17,243 bases of DNA from JBEKCP01 sp050014815 (GTDB taxonomy: Bacteria > Planctomycetota > Planctomycetia > Pirellulales > Thermoguttaceae), in contig JBEKCP010000050.1 in NCBI GenBank assembly GCA_050014815.1, forward strand, positions 1 to 17,243. The letters are read 5' to 3'. Below are positions 5,751-13,278 of this stretch, one piece after another (the stretch's first letter is position 1; every line of letters begins with the position of its first letter). A program made the position numbers and the translations under genes. The notes beneath the pieces were generated by a model that had not been told where the DNA came from, ran no database searches, and was given only the letters and a program-made list of their open reading frames with translations.

Positions 5751-8700
5751 TTACCATCGGTCTGGAATGAGCATCGGGTCAGTCAGCCGCAGAAGCGCCT
5801 CGCACGTGACGTTTGCAACAAGGTCGTCCGCGTGATCGAGATACGGCCGGATCAGGGCTTCGTCGTCGCCATTCCCAAACCGGCCAAGAAGCCAAAGCAG
5901 GCGGAAGGCCGCCGAGTTGTCGAGGGTGCCGACGAAACGTGGCCGAAGAGCGTTCGCAACGGCGTCCGAAGGAAAATGGCTTAGGTAGTGCTCGGCTACC
6001 CTTACGAACATGTCGTCCCTGTCGTCGGCTCTGTACTCAAGGAAGTGTTCAACGGCAAACACATCGCCGCGTCGCATCAGTTCCTCGTAGCACAAGTGGG
6101 AGAACTCCGCCTGCTTCGTGGAGCAATCTGTCGAGCTGGTCAATGCGTCGCCTTTGGACGCCCATCGCTTGAGCAACTCCCGGACCTTCTGGCTGTCGAT
6201 GTGCTGAAGGGCGAGCAGTACCTCAGTCCTACGGTCATCAATGACCTGCTCCTCTGCCGCTGCAAAATACTCGGTCAACTCTTCCGTTGCGACGTGCGTG
6301 TAGTATTCACCGGAACGCCAGCCATGTTTCCAAGACGCCATTCCCACACATTGGCAGAACCACGTCGGGCCTTCCGGCCTTGATCGAGCCACTTCCACTG
6401 CCTTCGACACTGCCGAACGGCTGCCGCAGCATATCAACGCCATTGCAACGGCTTGCTCATTGGGCGTGGTGCCGAGCAGATTGTGCAACGCTTGCTCCGC
6501 TTCGTGTGTACCGATGAAACCGAGTGCGGCAATAGCTGATAATTCCGCATTGGTGTTGCCGTGCTCAAGTGCAAGTGCGTGCAAGGGCTTCACGGACGCC
6601 TGGTCTCGAAGCCAACCGAGTGCATCGGCTGCGCAGGCTTTTGCGCCGAGCCCCACGTCGTCCACGCTGGCCGTGAGCAGGTTGCGGAGGTTAGTGGCGG
6701 ACCTGTAGCAGCGAAAGTAGCCCAGATTCAGTGCTGCTTGCCCACGCAAGTCCGCGTCGTCAAGGCAGTCAACGAGAACCTCCTCGATTTCCACATTCGG
6801 GACAACGGGAAGGAAGCAGAGCAGCGTCCATCGAATGGCAGACGAGGTTGCTCCCTTCCACCATGCCAGCCATGCGTCGGGCGATATGTTCTCTCGAACG
6901 TTGCGCCGGGAAGGAAGCTCCCACTTCCGTCGCGCCAAGGCTTCGATCGCGTGATAGACCAATGACGGATGTCGGGTGTGCATTGCCCACTGGTAGCCAA
7001 TCCACGACGCCTCCTCGTTATCGTGCTGCACCAACTTGATGATGTATGGCTCAAGCTCTGGCGAGTAGAGATGCTCCTGTGCGGACCAGGCAGGAGAAAC
7101 CCGAGACTGGGCTTCCTCCATCGCCTTGCGGTCGTCTGAATTACGAAGTGTCGAGATAGTCTCTGCCGCCGCCATCGCGGAATGGTAGAAGACCTCTCCT
7201 GCTTCGCTTGTACCCAATGCGATCAGAGCATGATTCTCGTCTGCTAGCAGAAAGCCATTTGCTACAAGCCGCTGCTGGAGGTGGGAAGCGAGGCGATTAT
7301 CACCCAGGTAGGCGAGCACACAAGCTGCCCGGGCATGTTCCTCGCTGCCACTGGGAGCCTCTAACCGTTGCAGCGCGTACTCGGCTAGTGCTTCTCTAAA
7401 GCCCGGCGGGGTGGAACGCAGTATCCCGATCATTTCCGCATCGTAATGGTGCGCGGCGATCCAGGGCAAGCGACCAAACCAGTGGCAGCCGTAAAGGAGT
7501 GTCATCCCCGCGCGATCGCCGAGCTTGCCAAATGCCCTGGCCCCGATTGTCCTCAAGGTTTGGTGTGGCTGCTCCGACGGGAGTAGGTGCTGTGCCAAGC
7601 AGCGGCAGGATTCTTCGCACTGTAGGTCGCCCAACAACTGGATGGCAAGCGCCCCCCGAATCCTGTGGCGATCCGCAATCTGTTGTCCCAATCCATCTGT
7701 CACCTGCTGCCGAACTGACGGTTCATACCTTGAGGGGTCGCATCGAACAACAATGGCTGCCTTGCGAGGGTCAGCAGCCGCCAGGTACTTGGCATATTGA
7801 TGTCGGGCCTCTTTGTCGATCAATAAGCGACCTATGCGAGCCAACCGGGGATATGCGTCGGTGAACCGAAGGGCGGCGATTTGTTTTGCCGCCTGTTCCG
7901 GGTCCTTCTCAATTGCGATGATTTCTGCCTCAGCCCGGTAGAAGTCCTGAACCGCCTCAAATACAAAGCGGATACGATCTGGCCGGCCAGGCACGGACTC
8001 CAGGATGTTGGCACGCAGAAGTCTCTCGACAATCGGTCCAGGCGGGGCAGTCGGGTCAAACCGGGGTACGTTGGTCAGTTCGTCAACAGGCAACGAGCCA
8101 CCGCCATCCTTGGCGACTCGCAGCGCAATCGCAATCAGGGCGTCCCTAAACTGCTGCGGTGCCAGCCTCTCAGTCGGAACGGCTTCCTTTTCCAGGCGGC
8201 GGCTCAGCCACGTCTCCAGCAGATCGCTTCGTGTAATTCGCTTCGGAGGGCCACCTTGCCCGGCAAGAAGGTCGAGGTAGACGCGCAACGTAAATGGATG
8301 CCGAAGCTCTTCGCGTGCCTCCTGCGGCAAGGCCGAGAGTTGTGTCAGCAAACACCCCGCGCGCACCCAGGCACCCTTCAATTCGTCTTCAGTGAACCGG
8401 TCAGGTAGTGGAATTCCGTCTGTCGGCTCCACGCGATCCAGGTATACTTCGGCAGCGATTGAAGTTGGCTCACGGCCGTCTATCTCGTTCTTGGGCATCC
8501 AAATGCCCCAAGCACGGTCCACACATGTTTTCCAGAACTCAGGACGGGAGGACACCACGAGCACAGCTTTGCGGCCAAGGCGTGAGTTCAACCAGTAATT
8601 GATGGCTTTCCGAACCGAGTCGGCATCTTTCGCCTCATCCAGCCCGTCCAGGATGACGGTAACGCCCACTCGCTTCGAGTACGGCAATCGTTTGCGTATT

Positions 8701-8819
8701 CGCCTCCGCACAACTGGCCAAGATGCTCGGACCGCTAAGCCGGGAGTACGGGATGCCGAGGTGCTTGTGCCGAATGTCGGGATAGTCCGTGTCCAGAAAG
8801 CGGGCAATGTCTCGGCCAT
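5751..8819 (-). CDS. STAND (NACHT-like) NTPase with HEAT-like repeats; 3' part of a broken gene
   Basis: The surviving 1022-codon frame. Residues 1-50 are out of the ancestral frame. From residue 52 the sequence is a NACHT/STAND core: Walker B VTVILDGLDE (53-62), sensor-like VVSSRPEFW (about 88-96), then a helical region and a winged-helix-like segment around 250-300 (RIRFVFEAVQDFYRAEAE). From about residue 400 to the end come repeated Ala/Leu-rich helical pairs (for example ALNLGYFRCYRSATNLRNLL and AIAALGFIGTHEAEQALHNL), typical of HEAT-like ligand-sensing repeats. Proteins with this plan (nuclease, STAND, repeats) include anti-phage sensors of the Avs type. No Walker A motif is present in this frame or in the upstream piece, so nucleotide binding should be lost. 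The gene lies 3' of the DUF499 gene on the same strand. Confidence 0.75.
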   Translation of the reverse strand: MAETLPAFWTRTIPTFGTSTSASRTPGLAVRASWPVVRRRIRKRLPYSKRVGVTVILDGLDEAKDADSVRKAINYWLNSRLGRKAVLVVSSRPEFWKTCVDRAWGIWMPKNEIDGREPTSIAAEVYLDRVEPTDGIPLPDRFTEDELKGAWVRAGCLLTQLSALPQEAREELRHPFTLRVYLDLLAGQGGPPKRITRSDLLETWLSRRLEKEAVPTERLAPQQFRDALIAIALRVAKDGGGSLPVDELTNVPRFDPTAPPGPIVERLLRANILESVPGRPDRIRFVFEAVQDFYRAEAEIIAIEKDPEQAAKQIAALRFTDAYPRLARIGRLLIDKEARHQYAKYLAAADPRKAAIVVRCDPSRYEPSVRQQVTDGLGQQIADRHRIRGALAIQLLGDLQCEESCRCLAQHLLPSEQPHQTLRTIGARAFGKLGDRAGMTLLYGCHWFGRLPWIAAHHYDAEMIGILRSTPPGFREALAEYALQRLEAPSGSEEHARAACVLAYLGDNRLASHLQQRLVANGFLLADENHALIALGTSEAGEVFYHSAMAAAETISTLRNSDDRKAMEEAQSRVSPAWSAQEHLYSPELEPYIIKLVQHDNEEASWIGYQWAMHTRHPSLVYHAIEALARRKWELPSRRNVRENISPDAWLAWWKGATSSAIRWTLLCFLPVVPNVEIEEVLVDCLDDADLRGQAALNLGYFRCYRSATNLRNLLTASVDDVGLGAKACAADALGWLRDQASVKPLHALALEHGNTNAELSAIAALGFIGTHEAEQALHNLLGTTPNEQAVAMALICCGSRSAVSKAVEVARSRPEGPTWFCQCVGMASWKHGWRSGEYYTHVATEELTEYFAAAEEQVIDDRRTEVLLALQHIDSQKVRELLKRWASKGDALTSSTDCSTKQAEFSHLCYEELMRRGDVFAVEHFLEYRADDRDDMFVRVAEHYLSHFPSDAVANALRPRFVGTLDNSAAFRLLWLLGRFGNGDDEALIRPYLDHADDLVANVTCEALLRLTDPMLIPDRW

Positions 8820-9210
8820 CGTAGGGGTGTAACGTTACTTGACCCGCCGCCGCCTTCGCCACCGTGAGCCAGTCCACGCTCTTGTCCTTCGGGCCATCAC
8901 GGTCGATGTTACGCGGAGTCGCCACTACGATCTCTCAGACCCCCGGCGAGACCGTCACCGCGTCCCGCACGTCGCCGACGAGCTTGTTCCACCAGTCTCC
9001 CTTCTCAACCGAATACTGGAAGGCAATGGTACAGGTGGCTGTCGTCTCGCCGACGTAGGAATCCGGCTGGCCTTTGATGCTCACGCCCTGGGGATTGAGT
9101 CCATGCGTTCTTAGGCGGCGGTATCGTGGCTCAATGCGACGAAACAGATCGTCACACAAGCTATGGAATTCGCCATCGGACAACTGTTGGAGTCTTTCAA
9201 TCGTCGTCAT
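8635..9210 (-). pseudogene. 5' part of the broken STAND gene: nuclease-like N-terminal domain with in-frame TGA
   Basis: Begins at ATG 9210 (MTTIERLQQLSDGEFHSL). Residues about 14-75 resemble a divergent PD-(D/E)XK fold: LRTHGLNPQGVSIKGQPD with Asp50, then TATCTIAFQYSVEKGDWW, where QYS sits at the usual E-x-K position (inference). The frame meets a TGA at 8937-8935 after VTVSPGV and resumes in the same frame as EIVVATPRNIDRDGPKDKSV, IARFLDTDYPDIRHKHLGIP and YSRLSGPSILASC. It is lost near 8660, where the downstream frame (Walker B) takes over. There is no frameshift at the TGA; one substitution in a CGA or CAG-like codon would explain it. Together with 5751-8819 this is one gene with at least two disabling changes. 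The gap to the DUF499 stop is 149 nt. Confidence 0.75.
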
Positions 9211-9359
9211 TTGGGAGAATCCCAGCGGGAAGCGGCTGCCAACCCAACTCTGTGACCGTCAGCCCAAGGATTCCCAGGGTTCGGCAATCAACTCGACTCA
9301 TCGCTGGTCTTGAACTTCTCAACCTGCTCACGGATGGGCTGCGGGGCGAATTACCAGTC

Positions 9360-12170
9360 TCACCCCGTCTGAATATCCGCTTGAATCCCGCGCTGTCCCA
9401 ACGATTCCTTTATGCCCAACTCCACCGTGTTCTCGCGGATGGCGGCGTCGCCCTTGGCGATGATGACGACATCGCAACGGACCTCGGCCCCTTCCTGGGC
9501 CAGCGGGTCGATGACCTCGTTGTAAATGTCGTTCCAGTTCTCCCAGGGAAGGTTCTTCATGTCGATGCGGACCTTGTTCAGCCGGCGCTCGCCCTCGACG
9601 ATCTGGACGCCGCCGCCCGGCGTCCAAGGCCCTTCCCCATCTTCGCCTGCCTGGCCGACGCCCGCGCCGATTGCGGGCGTCAGAACGCCGGCATCGGCGG
9701 CACCACCGCCGGGCGTTGCCGCTGTAACGGCCTCCGGCTTCGGCATGAGCGCCTCGGCCACCGCCGGCCGGAGCAGCCATGCTGATTCGATGATCTGGCA
9801 ATCCGCGGCGGTGATGGACTTGTTCTTGTAGTAGATTGTGTCGAACTGCTTCTTCTCGCCGTCGCCCAGGGCGTAGCCGAACAGGCCGCGATGGACTCCC
9901 TGCGCCATGCAGGCCGGCAGCACTTCCGGCCCGAGCAGCCGGGGCAGGTGCGTCAGTTGGGTGAAGTAGTCGGCCAGGGTCCGCACATTGACCATCTCCT
10001 GGTCGTTTGGCCAAAGGGCGAATCGTTCGCCAATAAGTATCTTCGGGTCCAGGCCCTTGAGAATCTGTTGCTCGTCGATCAGCTTCTCCAAAACCTTGGC
10101 GCTGAGCGTGGTCCGCCCGCTGTAATTGGAAATGCCCATGTCGAACGTCCGCAGGGTCTTCTTCTCGGCGGGCACCAGGACGATCCGGTAGGCCGTCATC
10201 AGGGCCGCCGGCAGGCGGGCCTCGGCCTCTTTCAACCGTTGGGCCAAGTCTTTGAGCTGGTCGTCGGATAGCTGCTTCTTCGTTGGTTTGTCCTCGTCCA
10301 CGTTCCGCAAGGCCAGCAGCGCGCGGGCGGCGTCGGTGACTTCCGAGGCCCGCTGCTGGTCGGGGGCCAGGAAGACCAGCACGTTGGCGTGTTTGCGGAA
10401 CCCCTTGCCGTGTTGCTTCAGGATGCCCGTGACGAAATCTTCGGTGGCCTTGGGCATCTCGTCTTCGGAGGCAACCTGGTGCAGGTCCAGCACAATGAGG
10501 CTCAGCCGCGGCTCGTCGGCCACGTCACGGTCCTCCTCGGGATAGCGGTAGACGCGGAAAGCGGCATCGCCGATCAAATCGTTCAGCGTCTTCTTGGCGA
10601 AGTCCCGAACCTTGTCCGGCTCCGAACGGACCATTTCCTCCCGGTCCACCAGGATGCGGTTCAGGTTGGGCCGCGAGTCGAACCGGTACAGCCCGCTGTC
10701 TTGATAGAGGAACCAAAGCCGCTTCGTCATGCGGTCCAGCGAGTCGGAGACGAAGGGCGGGGCCATCTCCGGGTTCAGCACGGCCAATCGCAACTGCGGC
10801 AGGGTGGCCCCGCGCTGTTGCCCGCCGCTGAACGAATACATGAAGATCGAGCGGGCGAGCTTTTCCGATACGCTCTCCTTGGCATATTCGCTGCCCAGTT
10901 GACGGTCGATCTCGGGTGCCTTGGCGTGGTTGCCGGCGATGTCGCTCTCGATGACCCCGTGGAAAACGCTGCCGTACCCCGTGTGCTTGACCAACTCGCC
11001 GCGCACGGCCGGTGCGCCCAGGTTCACCGATCCGCTCTGGATCAGCGGATCGTTGTCCTTCCCCTGATACAGGTTGCTGATGACATCGGCCAACAGACGC
11101 AGCACACCGCGGGTCCGCTGGAACTCGGCAATCGTGCCCCAGCGTTCGTAGAGCACGGTAATCAGTTCCGGGTGGAAGGGGTAGGCCCGGACCATTTCAT
11201 CGCGGTACGAAGGCTCACGGCATCCCGAGGGCACGTCCTCGCCGAGCTGCCGGTAGACCTGCCAATACGCCTCGGCCGCCGCACGATGGTCGGCCGGGTC
11301 GCCCAGACTCTCGAAGAGCCGGCGGCGAATGACCTCGTAAATCTCCGTGCCAACCACGGTCTGGCGAACCTTTTCCACCCGGCCCAGCACCTTTTCCAGC
11401 GATTCGTAGGCCCGCTCGCCGCCCTCGTCCATGTACTCGGCAAGCTGGCTGGTGAGCGTGGCGATCATGCAGGCCGTGGGGCAATTGGCCACAGCAATGC
11501 TCAATTCCTGGAGGAAAATCAAGGTGTTGCCGCGAAGGGTGCTTTCCTCGACCTTGATCCCGCCGGCCTTGAGCAAGTAGGCCAGGACTTCATCCAGCAG
11601 GATCAGGCACGGCCCGGCCTCGGCCAGTATCTCACCGAGAAGATCCGTGCCGGGGGCGATCTTCTGCTCGTCGGCCTTGGCCACCTTGGCATAGAGCCGC
11701 TCGCCGCCAAGCTGCCAGGCCATTTCGCCCCAGAATGTGCGGTTGTTGGTCGGACTCAGCGCCGTCCCTACCAGGCAGGCCATCCGGGCGGTGGGAATCT
11801 GCTTCAACCCGGCCGCCGCAACCAATGCCTGGATTTCCGGCATCCTGGCGACCGGGTTCGGGCTGGTCAGCAGGTGGTAGAGGGCCAGTAGGGTGTGCGT
11901 CTTGCCGCCGCCGAAGGCCGTTTGAAGCTGGATGACCGCCTCGGTCTTGCCCGAGCCGGCGAGCCGCTGCATCACGTCGATCAACAGTTGGGTCAGCCCC
12001 TCGGTCAGGTAGGTCTTGGAGAAGAACGTGCAGGCGTCGCGGTAATCGACGGCCCCGCGCCCGGCGAGAACCTCGCCCAAATCCGCGGCGAAGATCGACG
12101 TATCGAACTTCCCCTGCCGGATGTCCAAGTGCGGGATGGCGACTTGACGCCACGGTTTCAGCATATTCAT
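9360..12170 (-). CDS. DUF499 P-loop ATPase (BrxC/PglY-like)
   Basis: A large ATPase of 936 residues from the ATG at 12170. Motifs: Walker A in TAFGGGKTHTLLALYHLL (GGGKTHT at about 87-93) and Walker B PCLILLDEVLAYL (about 187-199), followed by a helical middle and a C-terminal conserved block after a Gly/Ala/Pro-rich linker (around residues 795-840). DUF499 is the domain described in BrxC/PglY of BREX anti-phage systems, where it works beside a DNA methylase. The start at 12170 is chosen over the GTG at 12191 because ATGA overlaps the stop of the upstream small gene and AAAGGA sits 8-9 bases before it. This points to translational coupling. The neighbouring DUF1156 methylase supports a modification-linked defence role. 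The frame is uninterrupted. Confidence 0.9.
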   Translation of the reverse strand: MNMLKPWRQVAIPHLDIRQGKFDTSIFAADLGEVLAGRGAVDYRDACTFFSKTYLTEGLTQLLIDVMQRLAGSGKTEAVIQLQTAFGGGKTHTLLALYHLLTSPNPVARMPEIQALVAAAGLKQIPTARMACLVGTALSPTNNRTFWGEMAWQLGGERLYAKVAKADEQKIAPGTDLLGEILAEAGPCLILLDEVLAYLLKAGGIKVEESTLRGNTLIFLQELSIAVANCPTACMIATLTSQLAEYMDEGGERAYESLEKVLGRVEKVRQTVVGTEIYEVIRRRLFESLGDPADHRAAAEAYWQVYRQLGEDVPSGCREPSYRDEMVRAYPFHPELITVLYERWGTIAEFQRTRGVLRLLADVISNLYQGKDNDPLIQSGSVNLGAPAVRGELVKHTGYGSVFHGVIESDIAGNHAKAPEIDRQLGSEYAKESVSEKLARSIFMYSFSGGQQRGATLPQLRLAVLNPEMAPPFVSDSLDRMTKRLWFLYQDSGLYRFDSRPNLNRILVDREEMVRSEPDKVRDFAKKTLNDLIGDAAFRVYRYPEEDRDVADEPRLSLIVLDLHQVASEDEMPKATEDFVTGILKQHGKGFRKHANVLVFLAPDQQRASEVTDAARALLALRNVDEDKPTKKQLSDDQLKDLAQRLKEAEARLPAALMTAYRIVLVPAEKKTLRTFDMGISNYSGRTTLSAKVLEKLIDEQQILKGLDPKILIGERFALWPNDQEMVNVRTLADYFTQLTHLPRLLGPEVLPACMAQGVHRGLFGYALGDGEKKQFDTIYYKNKSITAADCQIIESAWLLRPAVAEALMPKPEAVTAATPGGGAADAGVLTPAIGAGVGQAGEDGEGPWTPGGGVQIVEGERRLNKVRIDMKNLPWENWNDIYNEVIDPLAQEGAEVRCDVVIIAKGDAAIRENTVELGIKESLGQRGIQADIQTG

Positions 12171-12625
12171 GCTCGGTTTCCTTTCAGCCACTTGATTGCC
12201 AAATCCGGCCCCGCGGCCACGCGCAGGAGACGGATGGTTGATTCATCCATTTTTCGCGGTCCCTGTAAGTAGCGGCCGATGGACACACTCTTGTTCCCTC
12301 TCGCCGGCCGGAGGATGTGGTCTACCGGGACCGGATCGTTCAGTGTAATGGATTCCCCCTCGTTTGGCACGACCCGGTAGCGGTAGCGATCCGTGGGGTA
12401 TGCTGGATCATCGCCTGGGTTTTCGACGGCCTACGCCACCTGCCAAACGGCCACCAAGAAGCCCGCCTGTTCGGCCTCGTGCTGAAGGGCCTTGCCCGAC
12501 GTGACCATCCACATGCGGTCGCCGGCCGCCAGTTTGCCGAGAAGCTGGGAGTTGGAGTGCCAGCCGGCATACTGCCCGGCCGCATTCTTGCGGTAGTCTC
12601 GCCAGTAGATCAACACGTCGGTCAT
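12167..12625 (-). pseudogene. Small PUA/EVE-like hypothetical gene with in-frame amber codon
   Basis: Reads MTDVLIYWRDYRKNAAGQYA, then LLGKLAAGDRMWMVTSGKA and GFLVAVWQVA to a TAG at 12433-12431. The same frame continues without shift as AVENPGDDPAYPTDRYRYRV, then ITLNDPVPVDHILRPARGN and a helical end, to the TGA at 12169-12167 that overlaps the DUF499 ATG. The total is about 152 codons. The opening strand, the GDRMW turn and the RYRYRVV pattern resemble small PUA/EVE-like domains that read modified bases or RNA, but this is a guess from pattern. A GAG-to-TAG or CAG-to-TAG change explains the stop. No clear ribosome binding site precedes ATG 12625, because the heptamer repeat begins 11 bp upstream. 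Re-initiation at GTG 12370 is possible. Confidence 0.6.
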
Positions 12626-12635
12626 GGTCGGCGCA

Positions 12636-12850
12636 GAGGGATGAGAGATGAGGGATAAGGGATGAGAGGCAGCGGATGAGGGATGAGAGATGCGGGATAA
12701 GGGATCAACTGACTTGACGGCGGTGGTGGTTGTGGTAGGATGCTGGCGGAGGCTTTGGCTGGCTCCCGGGGGCCGGTCATTGCCTTCGCTTGTTTCTTGC
12801 CCTCATCTCTCATCTCTCATCCCTCATCCCTTATCCCTCACCCCTCATCA
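12636..12850. repeat. GGATGAG heptamer repeats forming a large inverted repeat
   Basis: From 12636 to 12705 the plus strand is a run of GGATGAG-like heptamers; from 12800 to 12850 the same units occur on the opposite strand. GAGGGATAAGGGATGAG at 12650-12666 is matched perfectly in reverse at 12823-12839 (17 bp), and weaker pairing extends further. The 94 bp between them is unique GC-rich sequence that contains a plus-strand promoter. In the transcript of the four-helix-bundle gene this would be a long 3' hairpin. Confidence 0.75.
12714..12741 (+). promoter_or_regulatory. Promoter-like TTGACG-N16-TAGGAT
   Basis: TTGACG (12714-12719), 16 bases, then TAGGAT (12736-12741) on the plus strand, inside the loop of the heptamer inverted repeat. 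The G-rich spacer and TAGGATG wording match promoters I recall from planctomycetes. It would fire towards the end of the four-helix-bundle gene, giving an antisense RNA. An ATG at 12740 opens only about 50 poor codons through the repeat. The -35 box lies in TCAACTGACTTGACG, which also occurs at 3564-3578. Confidence 0.45.
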
Positions 12851-13244
12851 TCCTCTTCGGGTCGTGTTCTTTCTCCACGGAGCGCATGTAGTTGAACAGC
12901 TTGCGGCAGAGCACCCCGTATTCCTGGACCAGCGAGCGGCACTCGTCCTCGACGCGGCTTGCGGAGCCGGTTTCCAGCAGGAATTGAACGTGCTCGATGG
13001 TCTCCTCCGCGCTGCCGTAGGCGCGGGCGAGGTAGTGAAGGTACTCGGCCTTGTACTGCCGCAGGGCGTGCCCCTCGACGATCTGCGCTGACACGCTCTT
13101 GCTCGACCGCCGCACCTGCGACCCCTCCTCATACATTTCGTGCTTCGGCAGCTTGAGCGTAAGGGCGTGGACGCGCAGCGCCAGGCCGTGTGCGGCCCGA
13201 TACACTTCAAGCCTCTCATGCGGCCGAGTGTCGCAACGATTCAT
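12831..13244 (-). CDS. Four-helix-bundle protein (23S rRNA-intervening-sequence / Avd-like)
   Basis: About 137 residues with the family pattern: RLEVYRAAHGLALRVHALTL, EMYEEGSQVRRSSKSVSAQI, VEGHALRQYKAEYLHYLARA, then a helix with AEETIEHVQFLLE and a last helix LVQEYGVLCRKLFNYM. Homologues (IVP family, related in fold to the Avd protein of diversity-generating retroelements) form small pentameric helical bundles that bind nucleic acid; the cellular role is mostly unknown. I start at ATG 13244. The frame is open to 13262, but those six codons (MRDESE) are repeat sequence, which supplies the purine-rich GAGGGATGAGAGCGAG before the start. The C-terminus (MMRGEG) and stop also lie in repeat. The gene with its repeats sits between the methylase stop and the next gene as if inserted. 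Confidence 0.88.
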   Translation of the reverse strand: MNRCDTRPHERLEVYRAAHGLALRVHALTLKLPKHEMYEEGSQVRRSSKSVSAQIVEGHALRQYKAEYLHYLARAYGSAEETIEHVQFLLETGSASRVEDECRSLVQEYGVLCRKLFNYMRSVEKEHDPKRMMRGEG

Positions 13245-13250
13245 CTCGCT

Positions 13251-13278
13251 CTCATCCCTCATCCCTCATCCCTCATCC
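13251..13278. repeat. Perfect (CTCATCC)x4 heptamer array
   Basis: Four exact copies of CTCATCC directly abut the methylase stop codon (13279-13281). The unit is the complement of the GGATGAG unit found at 12636-12705 and has the same orientation as 12800-12850. It marks the right edge of the four-helix-bundle cassette. Confidence 0.8.

Noticed and set aside
8635..8819. Programmed ribosomal frameshift joining the two STAND frames
   Set aside because: No slippery heptamer is seen, the upstream frame already has a stop, and the Walker A segment is absent from both frames, so a shift would not restore a working protein.
8935..8937. Selenocysteine or reassigned TGA codon
   Set aside because: ftsY and the DUF499 gene end in TGA, no SECIS-like element or Sec machinery is visible, and the gene carries a second disabling deletion.
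10389..11891. 500-codon plus-strand frame opposite the DUF499 gene
   Set aside because: It is an antisense shadow of a clear P-loop ATPase in GC-rich DNA; its translation has no recognisable motif and an Arg/Gln/His-rich shadow-type composition.
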